Counted from the first letter of the stretch, positions 33,990 through 46,979 are shown. The stretch is DNA of 64,000 nucleotides from Cristatella mucedo (GCA_009760855.2 WPIO01000076.1:167001-231000); one strand, 5' to 3'. The notes: a model not told the origin generated them from the letters alone. A program made the numbers and translations.

Positions 33990-34690
33990 GTCTGTAACTC
34001 CACAAAGCCGTAAATACTATGTGGGTGTTACGCAGGGGAATTTTCTATAGTTCACTACAAGCCTAAGCGGCTTTCGGTACGCATTCGACAGCCAACAGAC
34101 TTCGTATCACGCAACAAAGAGAAAGTGAAAATCCGAGCAGAGTCGGGAGAGCAGTTGAGGTAGTGAGTAGTATAGAAGTAGCAGCTGGGAACCACTAAAA
34201 AGGATGAGCCACAGTCGGCCGCAGAAAAGTAGTTGTCGTTGCTTAAGAAATGTGGCAGCGAGTTCCACACTGTAGGACCTGCAGAGGTGAAGCTTCTGTC
34301 GGTCTTAAAGCAGAGGAATGGGATAGCAAAATTATTGTCCTCACAAGACCTGAGGGCGTGAAGAGGCTGAAAGCAAAGGTGCAGCAGTTTAGTTAGGTAC
34401 AAAAAAGCCAGGCCGTGGCGGGCCTTGTGGGTCAGAGTACAAACTTTGCTCTCTTATCCGTTGCTCGACTTATCCTAACTTACTCTAACTTATCCGTTGC
34501 TCGACCTAAATCCATCTTAGCTCTTTTAGCGAACCAGACACGTGCTAAAAAATCTGGGACTCAGACTAGCCTTGCAACCATATTCACAGTCAGCTGCAGT
34601 GGCCTAGTTGTTTTCTTTGGTCGCCCAGCTAGAGGGAATCAGGATAATCGAGCCGTGACAGAACTAAGGAGCTAGTTAAATTTTTTCCAA
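33990..34690 (-). mobile_element. LINE-B 3' end (left part of a split copy)
   Basis: The minus strand encodes the LINE-B C-terminal region ('LHALRSCEDNNFAIPFL', 'WNSLPHFL'; frame 34,402-34,055) and its 3' end next to 'tgtaactccacaaag'. It continues on the other side of the LINE-A tail at 34,725-34,920. Confidence 0.8.
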
Positions 34691-34724
34691 GCCACTGAGA
34701 AAGACAGCATTTAATCTGGCATAG

Positions 34725-34920
34725 GGATAATAATAATAATATCAATAATACTAATTCACTTGATAAAGCGCCCTCAGAGAACTTAATCTTCCTCTGGGCG
34801 CTTTACATTTGCTGCAAATTGAAATGTAATTGAATGGTAAGTAAAATCATGCTTGAAAAACAAACAAAATGAATAATATGGTTAGGGGTGACATGCACAG
34901 GGTCAGCATGCAAATGTGGG
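34725..34920 (-). mobile_element. LINE-A 3' tail nested in LINE-B
   Basis: A minus-strand LINE-A tail of about 195 bp (ATT-rich end, hairpin, 'caatt...ggtaagtaaaatcatgcttg') interrupts the LINE-B copy. LINE-B resumes on both sides at adjacent positions ('ctgatc' and 'tgccag'). A short tccc repeat at both edges may be the target duplication. Confidence 0.8.
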
Positions 34921-35775
34921 ATCAGACGTGATGGCTAGCTGTAAAAGTAGTCTTATGAATGAAGCTTTTATAGTTTAGGTAGCTTTCAAAAATGACACCT
35001 AAATTTCCGAGCGCACGGTGACGGTCGCACAGCAGCATCACCTATTTGAAGAGAAAAACCTCGTAGTGCAACCACACGCTTCGGGTATCGTATGAGCAGC
35101 AGTTTGGTTGTATCGACATTTAGTTTCAAGTAGTTTTCCGACATCCAGGATCAAACTTCGGCAAGGCAAGCATTCAGTTTATCAGTTGCAGAGGCAGATT
35201 CCGACGGTTTGAATGACAAATACAGCCGATTATCGTCAGCATAAGAGTGCCATTATATTCCATGGACCTTAATTGCTTTTCTAAGAGGTGGAGTATCAAT
35301 AGAGAAGAGCAAGGGACCGAGTACAGACCCTTGAGGGGCTCAACAGGTACCCTTTGCATTGTCTGAGACCTGACCGCCACACGACCGGATTGAACACGAT
35401 CGGACGAGTACGATGTAAATAGTGCCAGTGCTTCGTCCGCAAACCGATCGTCGTCTACAATCGTTCATGTAGAACATCGTGATCAATAATTCATTCATTC
35501 AGATCAATGATGTCGAAGGCAGCAAGCAGATCTAACAGAGCAAGGGCAGTGACATTCCCGTCATCGTTACCACGATAAATGTTATTGTAACACGGAGGAG
35601 AGCAGTTTCAGTGGAGTGCTGCCTCTTGAATCCTGATTGAAATGTTTCTGACTATTCATTGTTCTCAATATGTTCAACCGGCTACTTAGCAACCATTTTT
35701 TTCAATAACTTTTGACAAGAAAAGAAGAAGGGAAACAAGGCGACAGCTTGCAAGGACCTCTGTATCCCGGCCTCC
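34921..35775 (-). mobile_element. LINE-B RT fragment (right part of a split copy)
   Basis: The minus strand corresponds to the RT region of the plus-strand LINE-B at 36,900-37,760: 'gaggtccttgcaagctgtcgcc' at the right edge, then the 'FQSGFKRQHSTETALL'-like block and the region near the active site. Stops and frameshifts are frequent. It is truncated at about 35,775, close to the start of another LINE-B in the opposite orientation. Confidence 0.75.
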
Positions 35776-35869
35776 TTGTTGCTGTCTAAACTTGTTTATA
35801 GAGGTGTTTTCAGAGTTACTGGCTAAAAACTGTATGTCTGAGAGGCCGTAACTGATTGTAAGAGACGTT

Positions 35870-38050
35870 ACTATTCACGTTGACAACCCTAACAACAGCC
35901 GGGTCCACTCAGTTCTTGACTGTCCTGAGAATTTTGGATTGTTCCAACACGTTAATCATACCGCCCACGACGGTGGCCATTTTCTTAATATCGTGATCAC
36001 TAAGGATGTTTTCACCAATGACGTTATTGTGTGCCAACTGATCCTGTCTGATCATTGTTTGCTCTCGTTTACTGTTCCTGCTCCCTTGTACGTACAGGCT
36101 GACGTCAAACTTTTCAAACGACGTAACTTACAAAGCATTGACATAGACAATTTTTTTAAATCTGTTTGTGATGCAGGTCTTCTTTATCTGCATTCCGAAT
36201 TGATGGGCAGCCTCGATACCCCCACTGATGCAATTAACATGACACTCTGGAGTGCTCTTGACAAGCATGCTCCCGTTCATTCTATACGTGTTCAAAGTCG
36301 TGGAGATTCCTTTCAATTTACGGAAAACTCGTAAATATGCTCCGGGTTAAGCACAGGCTTAAAAGTCGTTTCCAAATATCGGGGTCTGATGCAGATCTAG
36401 CTTTTTTCAAAACTTTCGTCGAAATTACACATGAAAGGTTAAATAGGCCTGGCCTTTTTCTCTCATCAGAATGCTGACTTCTTGAGAGTCCTTAACATAT
36501 TTAAAAGACAGTTAGCCTTTTACTGGTAAATAGTGATAGGTCTGACAACCAAATATTAAGGAGTCAGCGGAAAAGTTTTCAGCCTTCTTCACTGACAAAA
36601 TTGTGCATATTTGTGCCTTTATTAAGCCACTCCGACTAAAGCAATCGCTGGTCCACAACCTGTGACTTTCCTTACTAGGTTCTCCGAGGTTTCTGCATGC
36701 GATGTGGCTACTTCATTAGGGTCAAGCAAAAAGAGCTCGTCTCCTGAAGACCCTATACCTTCATCTCTGTGGTCTTCACAATCACAACAACTTTGCCATG
36801 CCATAACTAAGATATGCAATGCTTCCCTGGGAAAGGGGGTTGTTCCCAAGTACTTCAAATCGACAATAGTTAGGACCCATACTTAAAATGGATGGATTAG
36901 ACACAGAGGTCCTTGCAAACTGTCGCCCTGTTTCCCTTCTTCCATTCTTGTCAAAGGTTATTAAGAAATGGTTGCGAAGCAGCTGGTTGAAAATATTCAA
37001 ATAAATTAAGTGTCAGAAACATTTAAGTCAGGGTTCAAGAGGCAGCACTACACAAAAACTGCTCTCCTCCGTGTTAACAATGAAATTCTACATGGCTACG
37101 ACGACGGGAATGTCACTACCCTAGCTCTGCTAAATCTGTCTGCTGCCTTCGACACCATTTAAAATGATGTTCTGCTTAAACGATTGAGAACAACGATCGG
37201 TCTTTCCGACGAAGCACAGGCGTGAGTCAAATCGTACTTGTCCTATCGTATTCAATCCGTGTCGTGTGGAGGTCAGGTCTCGCACAAGAGAAAGGTAACC
37301 TGTGGAGTTCCTCAAGGGTCTGTACTCGGTCTCTTGCTCTTCTCCATTTATACACAACCTCCGGGGGGGGGGGGGGGGGGAGTGATTATGGCCCATGGAA
37401 TAGGATTTCACTTTTATGCTAACGATACTCATTTTTATTTGTCATTTAAACCGTCGGAATATGATTTATTAATTCATTTTTTATTTATTTATTTATTTTT
37501 CTTTATTTTTACTAAAGAAAATGAACGCTTGCCTTGCCGATATTCGATATTTATCATATTTTGCCGGCAAACGTCCTCAAATTTGATGACGATAAAACCG
37601 AACTACTGCCCATGTCACACCCGTAGCATTGTCTCGATTAAAGGGCTTTGCTCTTCTACTAGGTGATCCTGTTGTGCGACCATCAGACATGCTCGAAATT
37701 TAGGTGTATTTTTCGACAACTGCTTCAATTTTAAAAGCTTCATTCAGAAGACTGCTTCGGCAGCTAGCCATCACGTCCGATCACTATTTGAGATTAGGAG
37801 CTGTCTTCCACGGTGGCTTTCAAAAAATTTAACTAGCTCATGAAATCTGTCTCGGCTTGATTTTAGAAATTCCCAATCAGCTGGGCTACCGAAAAAGTGA
37901 CTTTGCAATTGCAGCTGACTATGAATATGGCTGCAAGGCTAGTTTTCAAGCCCCAGAAGTTTGACAACGTGTCTCCTTTTCTGAAAGAGCTAAGATGGAT
38001 GCTGTTGCAAATTTTTAGCAAGCTGTATAGTCCGCACGAAACACCTTGGT
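35870..38050 (+). mobile_element. LINE-B, 2.2 kb 5'-truncated copy
   Basis: The most complete LINE-B. It starts in the end of the endonuclease domain (35,939-36,334: 'HDGGHFLNIVITKD', then 'LSDHCLLSF'). RT follows from about 36,640, with 'SFCHAITKICNASLGKG'-like and 'LANCRPVSLLPFLSKVI'-like blocks in shifting frames. The 'GVPQGSVLGLLLFSIYT' block is near 37,300, and a mutated catalytic motif 'FYANDTHFY' near 37,420. C-terminal region to about 38,040. An 18-base G run interrupts the frame at 37,363-37,380. Dead. Confidence 0.85.
37363..37380. repeat. G18 homopolymer
   Basis: Uninterrupted run of G inside the RT region of LINE-B. It creates artificial polyglycine frames on the plus strand. Length may be a sequencing artefact. 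Confidence 0.9.
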
Positions 38051-38288
38051 TTTTCAAATAATGCGCATGAAAAGAGTGTGTCATTTCTTTATATTTTTTT
38101 AATAAAATTCCTTAATCACTGTGTTGCTTAAATTTAAAATGCTATTGGTAATTACTAACGCAGTTAGTGGATGCTTGCCAACGAAGACTGATTTCTCACT
38201 CGTCTTTACAACTGTAATGCCGAAATATTGGCGGATTCAGCATTCGCTGGCACTTGCCAAGTAGCATAAGCAACTCTCGAATTCAAGT

Positions 38289-38558
38289 ATGTGTGCCATC
38301 TGTGCCCAATACCCAGGTCATTTTGTCAACAGCTTTTATGGCTCCAGCCTAATTAGGGTTACTAGAGAGCCACGAGTTAGTGGCAGGAACTGGACCGAGG
38401 TATATCCAAATAAATGGGATTTTATTAAACTTAATACTCAACTGGACAATTACTTTACCTCAAAATCACGTCCATTTTTCGTACCAAGACCTTACACGAA
38501 CACTCAGATAGATGCACTAAATGTCCTGCCCCACGACCAAGACGATCTTAAAAAGTGA
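38289..38558 (+). CDS. Unrecognised 89-codon ORF
   Basis: ATG at 38,289, TGA at 38,556-38,558. The composition is protein-like (KWDFIKLNTQLDNYF, then PFFVPRPYTNTQ). It lies between LINE-B and the inverted K copy and is not repeated in the window. It may be a retroelement fragment. No domain recognised. Confidence 0.25.
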   Translation: MCAICAQYPGHFVNSFYGSSLIRVTREPRVSGRNWTEVYPNKWDFIKLNTQLDNYFTSKSRPFFVPRPYTNTQIDALNVLPHDQDDLKK

Positions 38559-38689
38559 GCAACCAGCACAGCAAGTTTAGTCGTGAAAAGACTCGATAGA
38601 AAGCTCCAAAAACCCAAACAGCACGTATATTAAAAGTAGTCCTCAAAGCTATCGCAAACGCTGATAAGAGGCTGGAAGCTGACTCATGA

Positions 38690-40265
38690 CGGCAGTAATC
38701 CAACACTCAGGCATGTTAGGCCTTATCAGTATTTTACCTTCCATTTCTCAAACCATCTGCTGCACCCCCGAATCTAAAGCTCCAGCTTTCCTGTAAAGAT
38801 GGTGAAGGCACCATCACTGCTTCCATTGCCTCCATCACTCATCCTGGACATTTTCTGGTAGGCTGACTCCCAGTCTGGTTCTACAAAAGCTCAGTGACCT
38901 TCTTCTTAGTGACCCATGGCTGATAGGGCACTCAGGTTCACTTGGATACTTTGCCTACACTGGTCCTCTGGCCTTAGCCTACCATATCCAAATCAAATTT
39001 GGATCGCTCAGAGCCTGACTTTAGTAGCAATGCCTCTGTCTGCCCTGAACCCGATAGTCCGAACCACACTTAACTCAACCGTGACCAGTATATTACAGGA
39101 TGTGTTTGTGTATCGTATATGTTGCTCCACTGACCCTTAACTCAGTGATAGCAGAGACAGCATGCGCCCTCCCCGACCCGAGCCGCACGGCAGGGTGGCC
39201 ATATTCCATTGCTCAATGTTCTTTGCATGGTTCAAGTGTCAACCGGAGGTGACCCGTCACTTTCCAGAAGAAACCTTCAACCGAGCCAGCAAGCTGTGAC
39301 TAAGATAGCAATACTTATGCGTTTATTTCCTAGGCACCACAATCAGTTGTTGCACGGTCAGTCGCAAGCGACACATCAGACGAGATGGACGTTGAGGCAG
39401 CTCTGCCTTTTTCCTTACAGCCACAGCAAATTGTTGCTGTTACAACTGCCGAAGAGGAATTCGAATAATCGAGGCATTCCGATCGCAGCTGGGTCACCCA
39501 GCCTGAGCTTTGCTGACCAAGACCCATGGAAACAATTCATGGAATTCTTGCTGCCTCGTTTTTCTGCCTCTGCTTTCAAAGGCACCAGATAAACCTCTAA
39601 TCACTGGGTTTCTTGGTATAGGTGGCCTTCACCGCGGCCAACGACAACCGGTCCGAACGCCACTCGCTGTAAATAACCTGCATGGATCAACTGAACTCGC
39701 TTGGAAGACTACTTGTCGACCAGATGCTTTCCCGAAAGCCTCAGATTGGAATATCACGATGTGATCGCACATTTGATGTGACTTCCTGTAGAAGGGTCGG
39801 TGCTTGCAGCTGTCCTACTACTCTTCGTACGAGTACTCGGCTGCTAGTACCCAGGTAGTGACCAATGCAATGATGGCATTGGCATCTAAGCTGCAACCCC
39901 GGAGCACTCCTGAAAATTCGTAGTAATAAAGCTGGTCTGTGGCCATGCCAAGGTGGGTGCCGAGTTTTCCATGGAGGAAAGCGAGTAACCATTCGACCTG
40001 CATGGTTTTGCTCAGCCAGCTGTGGAGGGCTGAACAATACCTGCCTTGTTTGATGTCTATATTCTCAATAAAATAATGCTTTATGCTACTGGGGCTGTGC
40101 CTCTTAAAAAAGATTGGACTATCCATCCCCCTTCCCATAGGCAATTTATGCTTATTAATTTGACATTAGTTACCCTACAATAACCCTAAGCTATGCATGT
40201 GAAATAGCGATGCATCAAACCCTTGAAAACCTCAAGCTTCCCAGCTAAACCTTAAAATTTTCACC
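38690..40265 (+). pseudogene. Repeat K, copy 4 (inverted), with decayed ORF
   Basis: Reverse orientation of 10,140-11,596. Coding remnants are on the plus strand: 38,916-39,140 ('SLPYPNQIW'), 39,209-39,592 ('SPSLSFADQDP') and 39,510-39,764. The Cys cluster seen in copy 2 is degraded here. AATAAA at about 40,068 follows the remnants ('ctcaataaaataatg'), consistent with this being the coding strand. Continues into inverted repeat N. Confidence 0.5.
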
Positions 40266-40697
40266 GTAAAAGTGAGTTGTTGCCTATATGCTTCGCCAAA
40301 AATCTAAAATAAGGATGTATATTTCTTATTACGGCTTACACATTCCAAACCAACCTTCCAGTGAAAACTAAGCAGCTATAAATGAAAGCCTCCACTGTGC
40401 ATTTGTATTCAACCACACCTGCCTGCAGGTAATAGGCAAAAATAACTACGCTCTGTATTACATAAGCTACACATGATTTTGCTTCAGTGATGCTGAGTTC
40501 TGTGGGTCCTAGTAGTGAGAAGCCTCAACTAGTCGTTCCTGCTGCAGACGCAGGTAGATGCTCAATCGATGAAAAAATGCTTGCTGCCGGTTGCCAAGAG
40601 ACGATTCATACAGTGCTACTATTGTCCACTCGGTGAAGCTTTTAAAGCTGGACTAGGCAGCAATGAAGTCGAATTTGGTAGCCCTGTGGGTGCGCTT

Positions 40698-40740
40698 CTG
40701 TGTGTGTGTGTGTGTGTGTGTGTCTGTTTGTGTGTGTGTT
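40698..40740. repeat. (TG)n microsatellite
   Basis: Short imperfect TG run followed by TCTC. The equivalent point of the 9.7-kb copy has only 'cacacacac'. Confidence 0.9.
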
Positions 40741-40954
40741 TCTCTCTCTGTTACTTTAGTGACAACATCCTGCATTTCAGGGTAAACTGCATAAAATCAA
40801 CACGAGTATTTCCTAAGTTGAAGAATTGCACTATAGTTGCGTTGTAGATTCTAGTTATCATAAGTGGGTTATGAATTTATTCGGATGAGGATGCATACTC
40901 ATAAGTTAGTTCGATTGTACCTAATAAGGAGGTAACATGACAACCCTCGAGGCA

Positions 40955-41150
40955 TCAGTATCATTGCATGCTGACCCTGTACATGTCACCCCTAACCATG
41001 TTATCCACACTGTTTATCAAGCATGATATTACTCACCATTCAATGTCGTTTACCTTTGCAGCAAATACAAAGCTCCTAGCGAATGATTGAGTTCTCCGAA
41101 GGTGCTTTATCAAGAACATACTTATTATATTATTATTATGATCATGATGG
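40955..41150 (+). mobile_element. LINE-A 3' tail in repeat N
   Basis: 'gcatgctgaccctgtac' through the hairpin ('gagttctccgaaggtgcttta') to an ATT-rich end. The 9.46-kb copy of repeat N lacks it; the 22.17-kb copy has it. Flanking 'atgat/atcat' may be target duplication. Confidence 0.8.
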
Positions 41151-42264
41151 TGTTTTTTCTAATTAGGTTTCAGAGGAACCTCGCGCGAATGAATGCTAGT
41201 TAAAATGAGCAGCAGATAGTCAAGTACATTTTCGGAAACCTGACATTACGGCATCATTTCTAAAGCAGCAAAAGAGTCTGAGAGCGGACTTCTTGAGCAT
41301 TCTCAGACTTAAAACCACATGGGGTTAAATTCGAGAGACTTACCCTTACGCAAAGATTCAGGGGCGAAACTGATTTGAAGCACAATGTTGTCTCCCTTGT
41401 TATAATCCTAACTACTTAGCACTATAACATCATAGTAAGGAAAATTGAAAATGTATCACAATTGAGGCCTTTAATTCAACTGAAGACCCTCAAAATTACT
41501 TGTGAGGTTATAACCACTTAGTATCAATTCTGTTTTATCAGGACTGCTGATTGATTACATTATTGCGTTGGTTGTTAATTAGTGACCAGAACGTGCAACA
41601 TTTGCTCTATCCGAGTACGCTTGACCGCGTAAACATGAGACAAATCGCACCCACCCATACTCAGACTCACACTCGCACTCGCACACACATCCACACACAC
41701 ACAAACTCTGACACAAGCCTGGGCATGCAGGAACACTCACATACTCATATGCACGAGCCGATATATGCATTCCATCAATACTGTTCAGGTGTGAGAAATC
41801 GTATGCTGATCTAGCTGGCAAAGCACTGTACTTTGCATGTTTCTCATTTCGTGAACACTCGACGAGTTTTTTATACTGAATAGTGCAGAAGCTCACAGAT
41901 ATGTTGTGCTTTCATGATGTATGTCAGGATGACTGCCTCCTCCTGCCCTGCAACATTTGCATGCTGCTTCAATGGCTCAGAATCTCAGGAATGAGAAACT
42001 AGTTCACTGTCAAGCGAGGACCACCACGAGGATCCTGCATGACTTAGGAGCCTGAAGTGCTAGCTAAAGGCCTTGAGGTGGTCTTGGCTGCAGGGACACC
42101 ATCGTTTGCCTATTTAAAGGCTTGGCTTGGCTTATATTAGGTCTTTCGGAATAAGACAAAGTGAAATCTCTGCCACTCGTGCTGACTCAGACACCAGAGC
42201 GTTTCAATGGTTTGCCAAATCCGTGCACATAAGAATCTAAAACAGGCTGCATAATAGGAGCCTC

Positions 42265-43130
42265 CAGCAGTCATGAGTTCCAGGCTTTGAAAACGTACGA
42301 ACTAAATGTGCACTAGCTAACGTATTTGAGGTGCCTACTGGTTATAACTAACAATTGTAGTCAGTACAGGAAGAGGTACATAGCCTTGACTTTGAATGAA
42401 TACTACCGATAGATAGGCCGGAGCCGAAGAAGGAAAAGGGAAGTCTTATCTGATTGCACACTCATTTTAATATAGGAAGACGAGCCTTATCAGAAATTAT
42501 CACCTCAAGTAGTTTGCAGAGAATAATCACGCAAATGCATGATTTGAATCGACGCTGTCGGTTGTAGCAAGCTACAACCTTACCTCCCAAACTGTCACGA
42601 TGAAGAGACCTAAAATAAGCTCAACTGCATTTAAGTCTATAAGCTACTGTATGGGCAGCTGGATTATTTTGGCAATAAGTGACATGATATGGCAACTGTG
42701 GGTTCACTGCAGACATGCCTATCTGCACAGTGTTGCACCAACTGTAGGCTCCTGATTGTACAGGTTTGTGGACCATGAGGCATTAAAATCATTCTTGGCA
42801 GACATGAACAGCATCAGCGCTTTTCAATAGCAACTTTATCGTATTGCATACGGAGAAAGACATGTTAGCTGTAAATTGCCTACTTCTAGACGAAATGTCA
42901 CATTGGCATGCTCCAGTTCATCTGGGGTAACGTTTCACGGTTAGCCCTAGTTTTCGTAACGTTATGCGGCTCAGGGTGGTTAAAATTGACTTCGGTGCTG
43001 ATGTGAACGCAAGGTCGTTTGGCGGTTGGTCAAGCGTATTGCTAGCATCTTCTTTTTGAGATATACTGGTCGCGTTCACATTGAGGGCTAAGCTTTCCAG
43101 TTCCTGAACAATGTTACTTACGAAACAGTT
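42265..43130 (-). mobile_element. Very old LINE-A C-terminal/RT remnant
   Basis: The minus strand matches LINE-A in scattered blocks: 'gagttccaggctttga', 'cgtacgaactaaatg', 'gacatgatatggcaactgtg', 'gagacctaaaataagc'. Strongly diverged and interrupted by about 150 bp of unassigned DNA near 42,450-42,580. No frame remains. Confidence 0.6.
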
Positions 43131-43236
43131 TTCACTTTTGAGCACATGTCTAAATTAGCAACTAAGGCTGGTATATTAACCAAGGCTGGTAGAGTATCTA
43201 GCCATAGCAATCTTGCAACGAATCCACAATATATAT

Positions 43237-43392
<156 letters not shown>

Positions 43393-43439
43393 CATATATA
43401 TTTTTCGGAAAATAAAAGACACTCAAATATATCTTTTAA

Positions 43440-45028
43440 ACTTACCACAATATTTGTTATACTGATGTAACCCTACGAGGATCGCCGAAATAAGGTTGGA
43501 GAATACATTGTTCAGTCGTGCTAGAACGTCTCTTCTGCGAGTTGTACGATGGCTTTACGAGAACTCACGCATTGGACCAATGCGTCTAATCAAGAAGCCC
43601 CATTGACAAGGTAAGGTGATCGGTTCGGCAACAAGGTCTTTGCGATAATTTTTGACTATTTTTTTTACCGTATCTTGCCTACGTGGAGCTTCAAAATTGT
43701 AATTACTCTTTTTGAAAAAAATGTTTTTTGGACTACACTTTGGAGAGAGCGTATTTATGACCGTGGAAAACGGGTAAACCCGTAAGAACGTAAGATTTTA
43801 AACGTGCCGAGGATTAATCGGGATTGGTATTAATAATATCGGGCTGTCCTTATAGTATATGTTGCCATAAACACTGACTTGCATCTATTACTGTAAAAAA
43901 AAAGCCCGCTTAGCTGCAACTGAGAGTTCGTATTACACAGCCGGCTTTAAATTACCGAAGGAATGATGTATTTACCACCGTCTTTCAGCAAGTAAATTTC
44001 GCAAGCAAAAATCTAATCGGCAATTAACAAGCACTATGCGATAGTTGAATATACTAAGACCCGTGCATTTTAAGTAAAACTAGGTGGAATGGTGAACGAA
44101 AGGTATAGAAATGGTATGTAGTTTAGCTTGGATTTCGGTCTTGCTAGTTTAGCAGCCGGACAGGCTGTGTCTGTACTCTCATTTGCAATCGCCACACTGG
44201 AAATTTAACGATAAAACCAATCGTACTCGGTATTGTACAATTTTCATGTATCTTTTTGTTTCAAACAATCGTGCATCCACGCAGCGAAAGACGCAATTCA
44301 AATTAATTGGCTTATCAAAAAGTTATCCTAGTGGCAATGCTTTGTGCCCTTGCTTTTAAGCTAGTTAGAAAACCCATCTATTTGGGATTGGGGTAAAGGT
44401 CAACAGAAACTCAAATTTATTTCATTGTAACTACGATCTATTGCACGGTTGCCAAGCAAACCCCTTAATTTCTTTATATCTCTAATTTTTGACATATCTC
44501 TTATGGTATTTCGCAAAAATTAACTTACCGGCAGATAATATTTGAGGCGTAATGGTTTTGGATATACTAGTTAACATCATCTCTGCATAGCAAGACTTCT
44601 TGCAAACCAAACTTAAAATGTATTATAAACTGAGCGTTAGCAGCAGTGACATTACTCACAGTTTAGCCACCCCCTCGTTATCATTCTGCCGTGGAAATCA
44701 TGGATGCTTCTGAGCATCAAAGACACAGTTGCTAACCTTGAGAATGCAGCTTGTACAAGTCTTACTAAACGAAGCGATTGGGGCCAGCTGCATAGCAGCC
44801 CTAACGCACACAAAGGTCTTCGCTTCGTTATCGCTCCCGTATCCTGGCAACGGGTAAGAAACATAATCGGTGATCTCGAGCGGAATTCTTCGGTAGCTAC
44901 CATGCACAGCTAAAACGTCGCTTCTTAGGCAGTGCATCCTTTTTTTCATGTTACTCGAGACGGTATTAAAATTGTGACTTGCACTTGTATCCTATTAGCT
45001 ATCGTTAATATCAGGAAATGTTCTACAC
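43440..45028. other. Unassigned sequence
   Basis: About 1.6 kb with no gene and no repeat shared with the rest of the window. Overlapping open frames at 44,650-44,950 on both strands are not supported by any recognisable motif. Confidence 0.45.
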
Positions 45029-45166
45029 CAGTGGTTATCAACCTTCCTAATGCCACGACCCTGTCACACAGTTTCTCATGTTGTGACGACCCAAAACTTA
45101 AAATTTGCAATTGTATTAGGCTACCCCATGAAAAGGTCGCCGACCACCAAGGGTTGAGATTCACTG
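45029..45166. mobile_element. hAT-type MITE (138 bp)
   Basis: Begins 'cagtggttatcaacc' and ends 'ggttgagattcactg', which are imperfect inverted terminal repeats. The interior ('atgccacgaccctg', 'gttgtgacgaccc', 'aaggtcgccgacc') matches the general pattern of small non-autonomous hAT/Charlie-like elements known from vertebrates and invertebrates. No clear 8-bp target duplication remains, so it is old. No transposase. Confidence 0.7.
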
Positions 45167-46340
45167 CATTGTTCAGATCCAACTTGGTAATAGAAGATTC
45201 TTGTAGGTTTTTAGTACGGCCTACTTCGTGACACAAGAAGTAAAACTCAGTTTCTGACATTTACTGCTGAACATAGAATAATTAATAATTATTTTCCATG
45301 GCTTGACTGCTATAGACTTACTCATTTCCAAATGATTTAAGCATACGAATTGAGCTCTATCCTAAATGTATTCTTTAGAACGTTTAGTTAAACGAGAGTG
45401 GTTTAAAACTTGGACAGCCAGATAAACAGTCACGTTACACAACAAATGCTTCATCTGGCAGCAGCCTTGGGCCACCTCTACCCAAGGCTATCACGTGACA
45501 CGAGTATTCTAAGCTTCACATTCTATACGCTAATTTGTATACGGGCCTGCTGGCTTGTAGTTTCAAGAAATGATTTGTCATTTACCGTTGAAACTGCCGC
45601 CATGGTGATTCCGTAAATAATACATCATTTGAGGCCTCGCCAAACGGACAATTCTAGTAACTCTAAAATCACGATCGTAAAGAAATGCGGGATCCCAGCC
45701 ATATATATGTTAACCATTTGCACGACCACTTCATAAAACGGGCGGTTTAACTGAGGTAAGAATAACTGCTGTCCGAACGTCTATGCGGTTGCGTTGGTTT
45801 AGCGAGGTACATTGAGACTCTTGGAATCAGTCACTCGGCATTGTTTGCGGTATTTAGTTTGTTAGCTGCTCTTTTACGAACGAAATCTGATCGTGATGAA
45901 CAATACATACTGAAATTGAATGCAGTTCTTTCGGTTGAACGGGGCTTAGCAATCTCACTGCTCTGCATGTCCCGACTGTATTTATAAGATTTGCATTTAA
46001 TATGCATGCCAGGATGTTTCGTTTAACTAATGCCTAATTACGATAATTACATTTGCATCACGTACAGAGACCCGAGAAATTAATTATCAATGCTTAGCGT
46101 GCTTATCGAGAATATCAAATATATCACCATATTTCGTTGATTCGGTATTTAACCTGGTTATTTTTTTTTAGAACTACTATTAGGTTTGCTATATACGCAT
46201 ATCTATTGCGTTGATCCTGTACAAATTATTTTATCTAATAGCGTTTGAAGAGGTCATTTTTAATGCAATCTTTACTGTTGCCCACAACAATTACCGTAAG
46301 ATTTAAACTTAGGAGTATTGCTTAATCTAAAAATACTGAG
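45167..46340. other. Unassigned sequence
   Basis: No gene or repeat recognised between the MITE and the left edge of segment B. Confidence 0.4.
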
Positions 46341-46892
46341 CAAGACTGGCAATGATCTACACAGTCAAAATGAGCATTAAAAAATGAAAAACCTCGTTTC
46401 TATGCCTCTGTTGGATAGAAGAACCCTATACTAAACTCACTTAGTTGTAGGATACATCTAATCTCCTTGGCGATCAAGACTGCTTTCACTTGACTAACTT
46501 AAACTCTCAACAATGCGCCGCACAAACTGAGAATGTCTATTAACTCATCCTCAGCATTGTGTAACCGCTTGGTCAGGAAGGAATACGTTGGTCTGGCGTT
46601 CGTCGTATTTGGGGGTCTCGTTCATTTCAACTGTATATTCTCACTAAGTAGATCACCAATGGCGTCGCTCAACCTGTGCAATCTAATATGTTGTATTAAG
46701 TAAGCCAATACTACGATTACTGAGTTTGACAACGTCCCGGGAAATCCGGCTACCGATTTTTCTTAGCAGATTATAAATATCCGATACGTACTAACGAGTC
46801 TTCTTCAGGCGTCCGTCCAGCGATTTTTAGTGCTTAAATTAAATAATTCATCTGCTTTCGCCAAGAAAAGTCTAGAGGGCTGTTTTTTTCAG

Positions 46893-46979
46893 ATTACGAC
46901 ACCAACAGAAACATCGGCCATGAAGTTTCTCCTGGTTGTCTTCCTTTCTGCAATTCTGGTGCTGGTGGCATACATGCCG
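46893..46979 (+). CDS. Exon 1 of a predicted small secreted peptide
   Basis: A strong acceptor (tgtttttttcag) precedes 46,893. ATG is at 46,920 in a short 5' UTR, and the exon ends at 46,979 before GTAACG. The 20 codons form a textbook signal peptide: M-K followed by a hydrophobic run (FLLVVFLSAILVLV) and a small/polar end. The next exon continues in phase 0 after a 135-base GT-AG intron. Cleavage near the exon junction is likely. The layout (5' UTR intron, signal-peptide exon, acidic propeptide exon) is that of many secreted peptide or antimicrobial precursors. The mature part is not found. Confidence 0.5.

Larger units (their letters stand above)
40265..42120 (-). repeat. Repeat N, inverted copy
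   Basis: Reverse complement of 9,100-10,140 and 21,180-22,165. Contains a TG tract at 40,698-40,740 and CA-rich DNA at 41,640-41,710 (the N microsatellite). Interrupted by a plus-strand LINE-A tail at 40,955-41,150. No coding signal. Confidence 0.7.

Noticed and set aside
37222-37422. Polyglycine-containing frame
   Set aside because: Produced by an 18-base G run inside a broken LINE-B RT.
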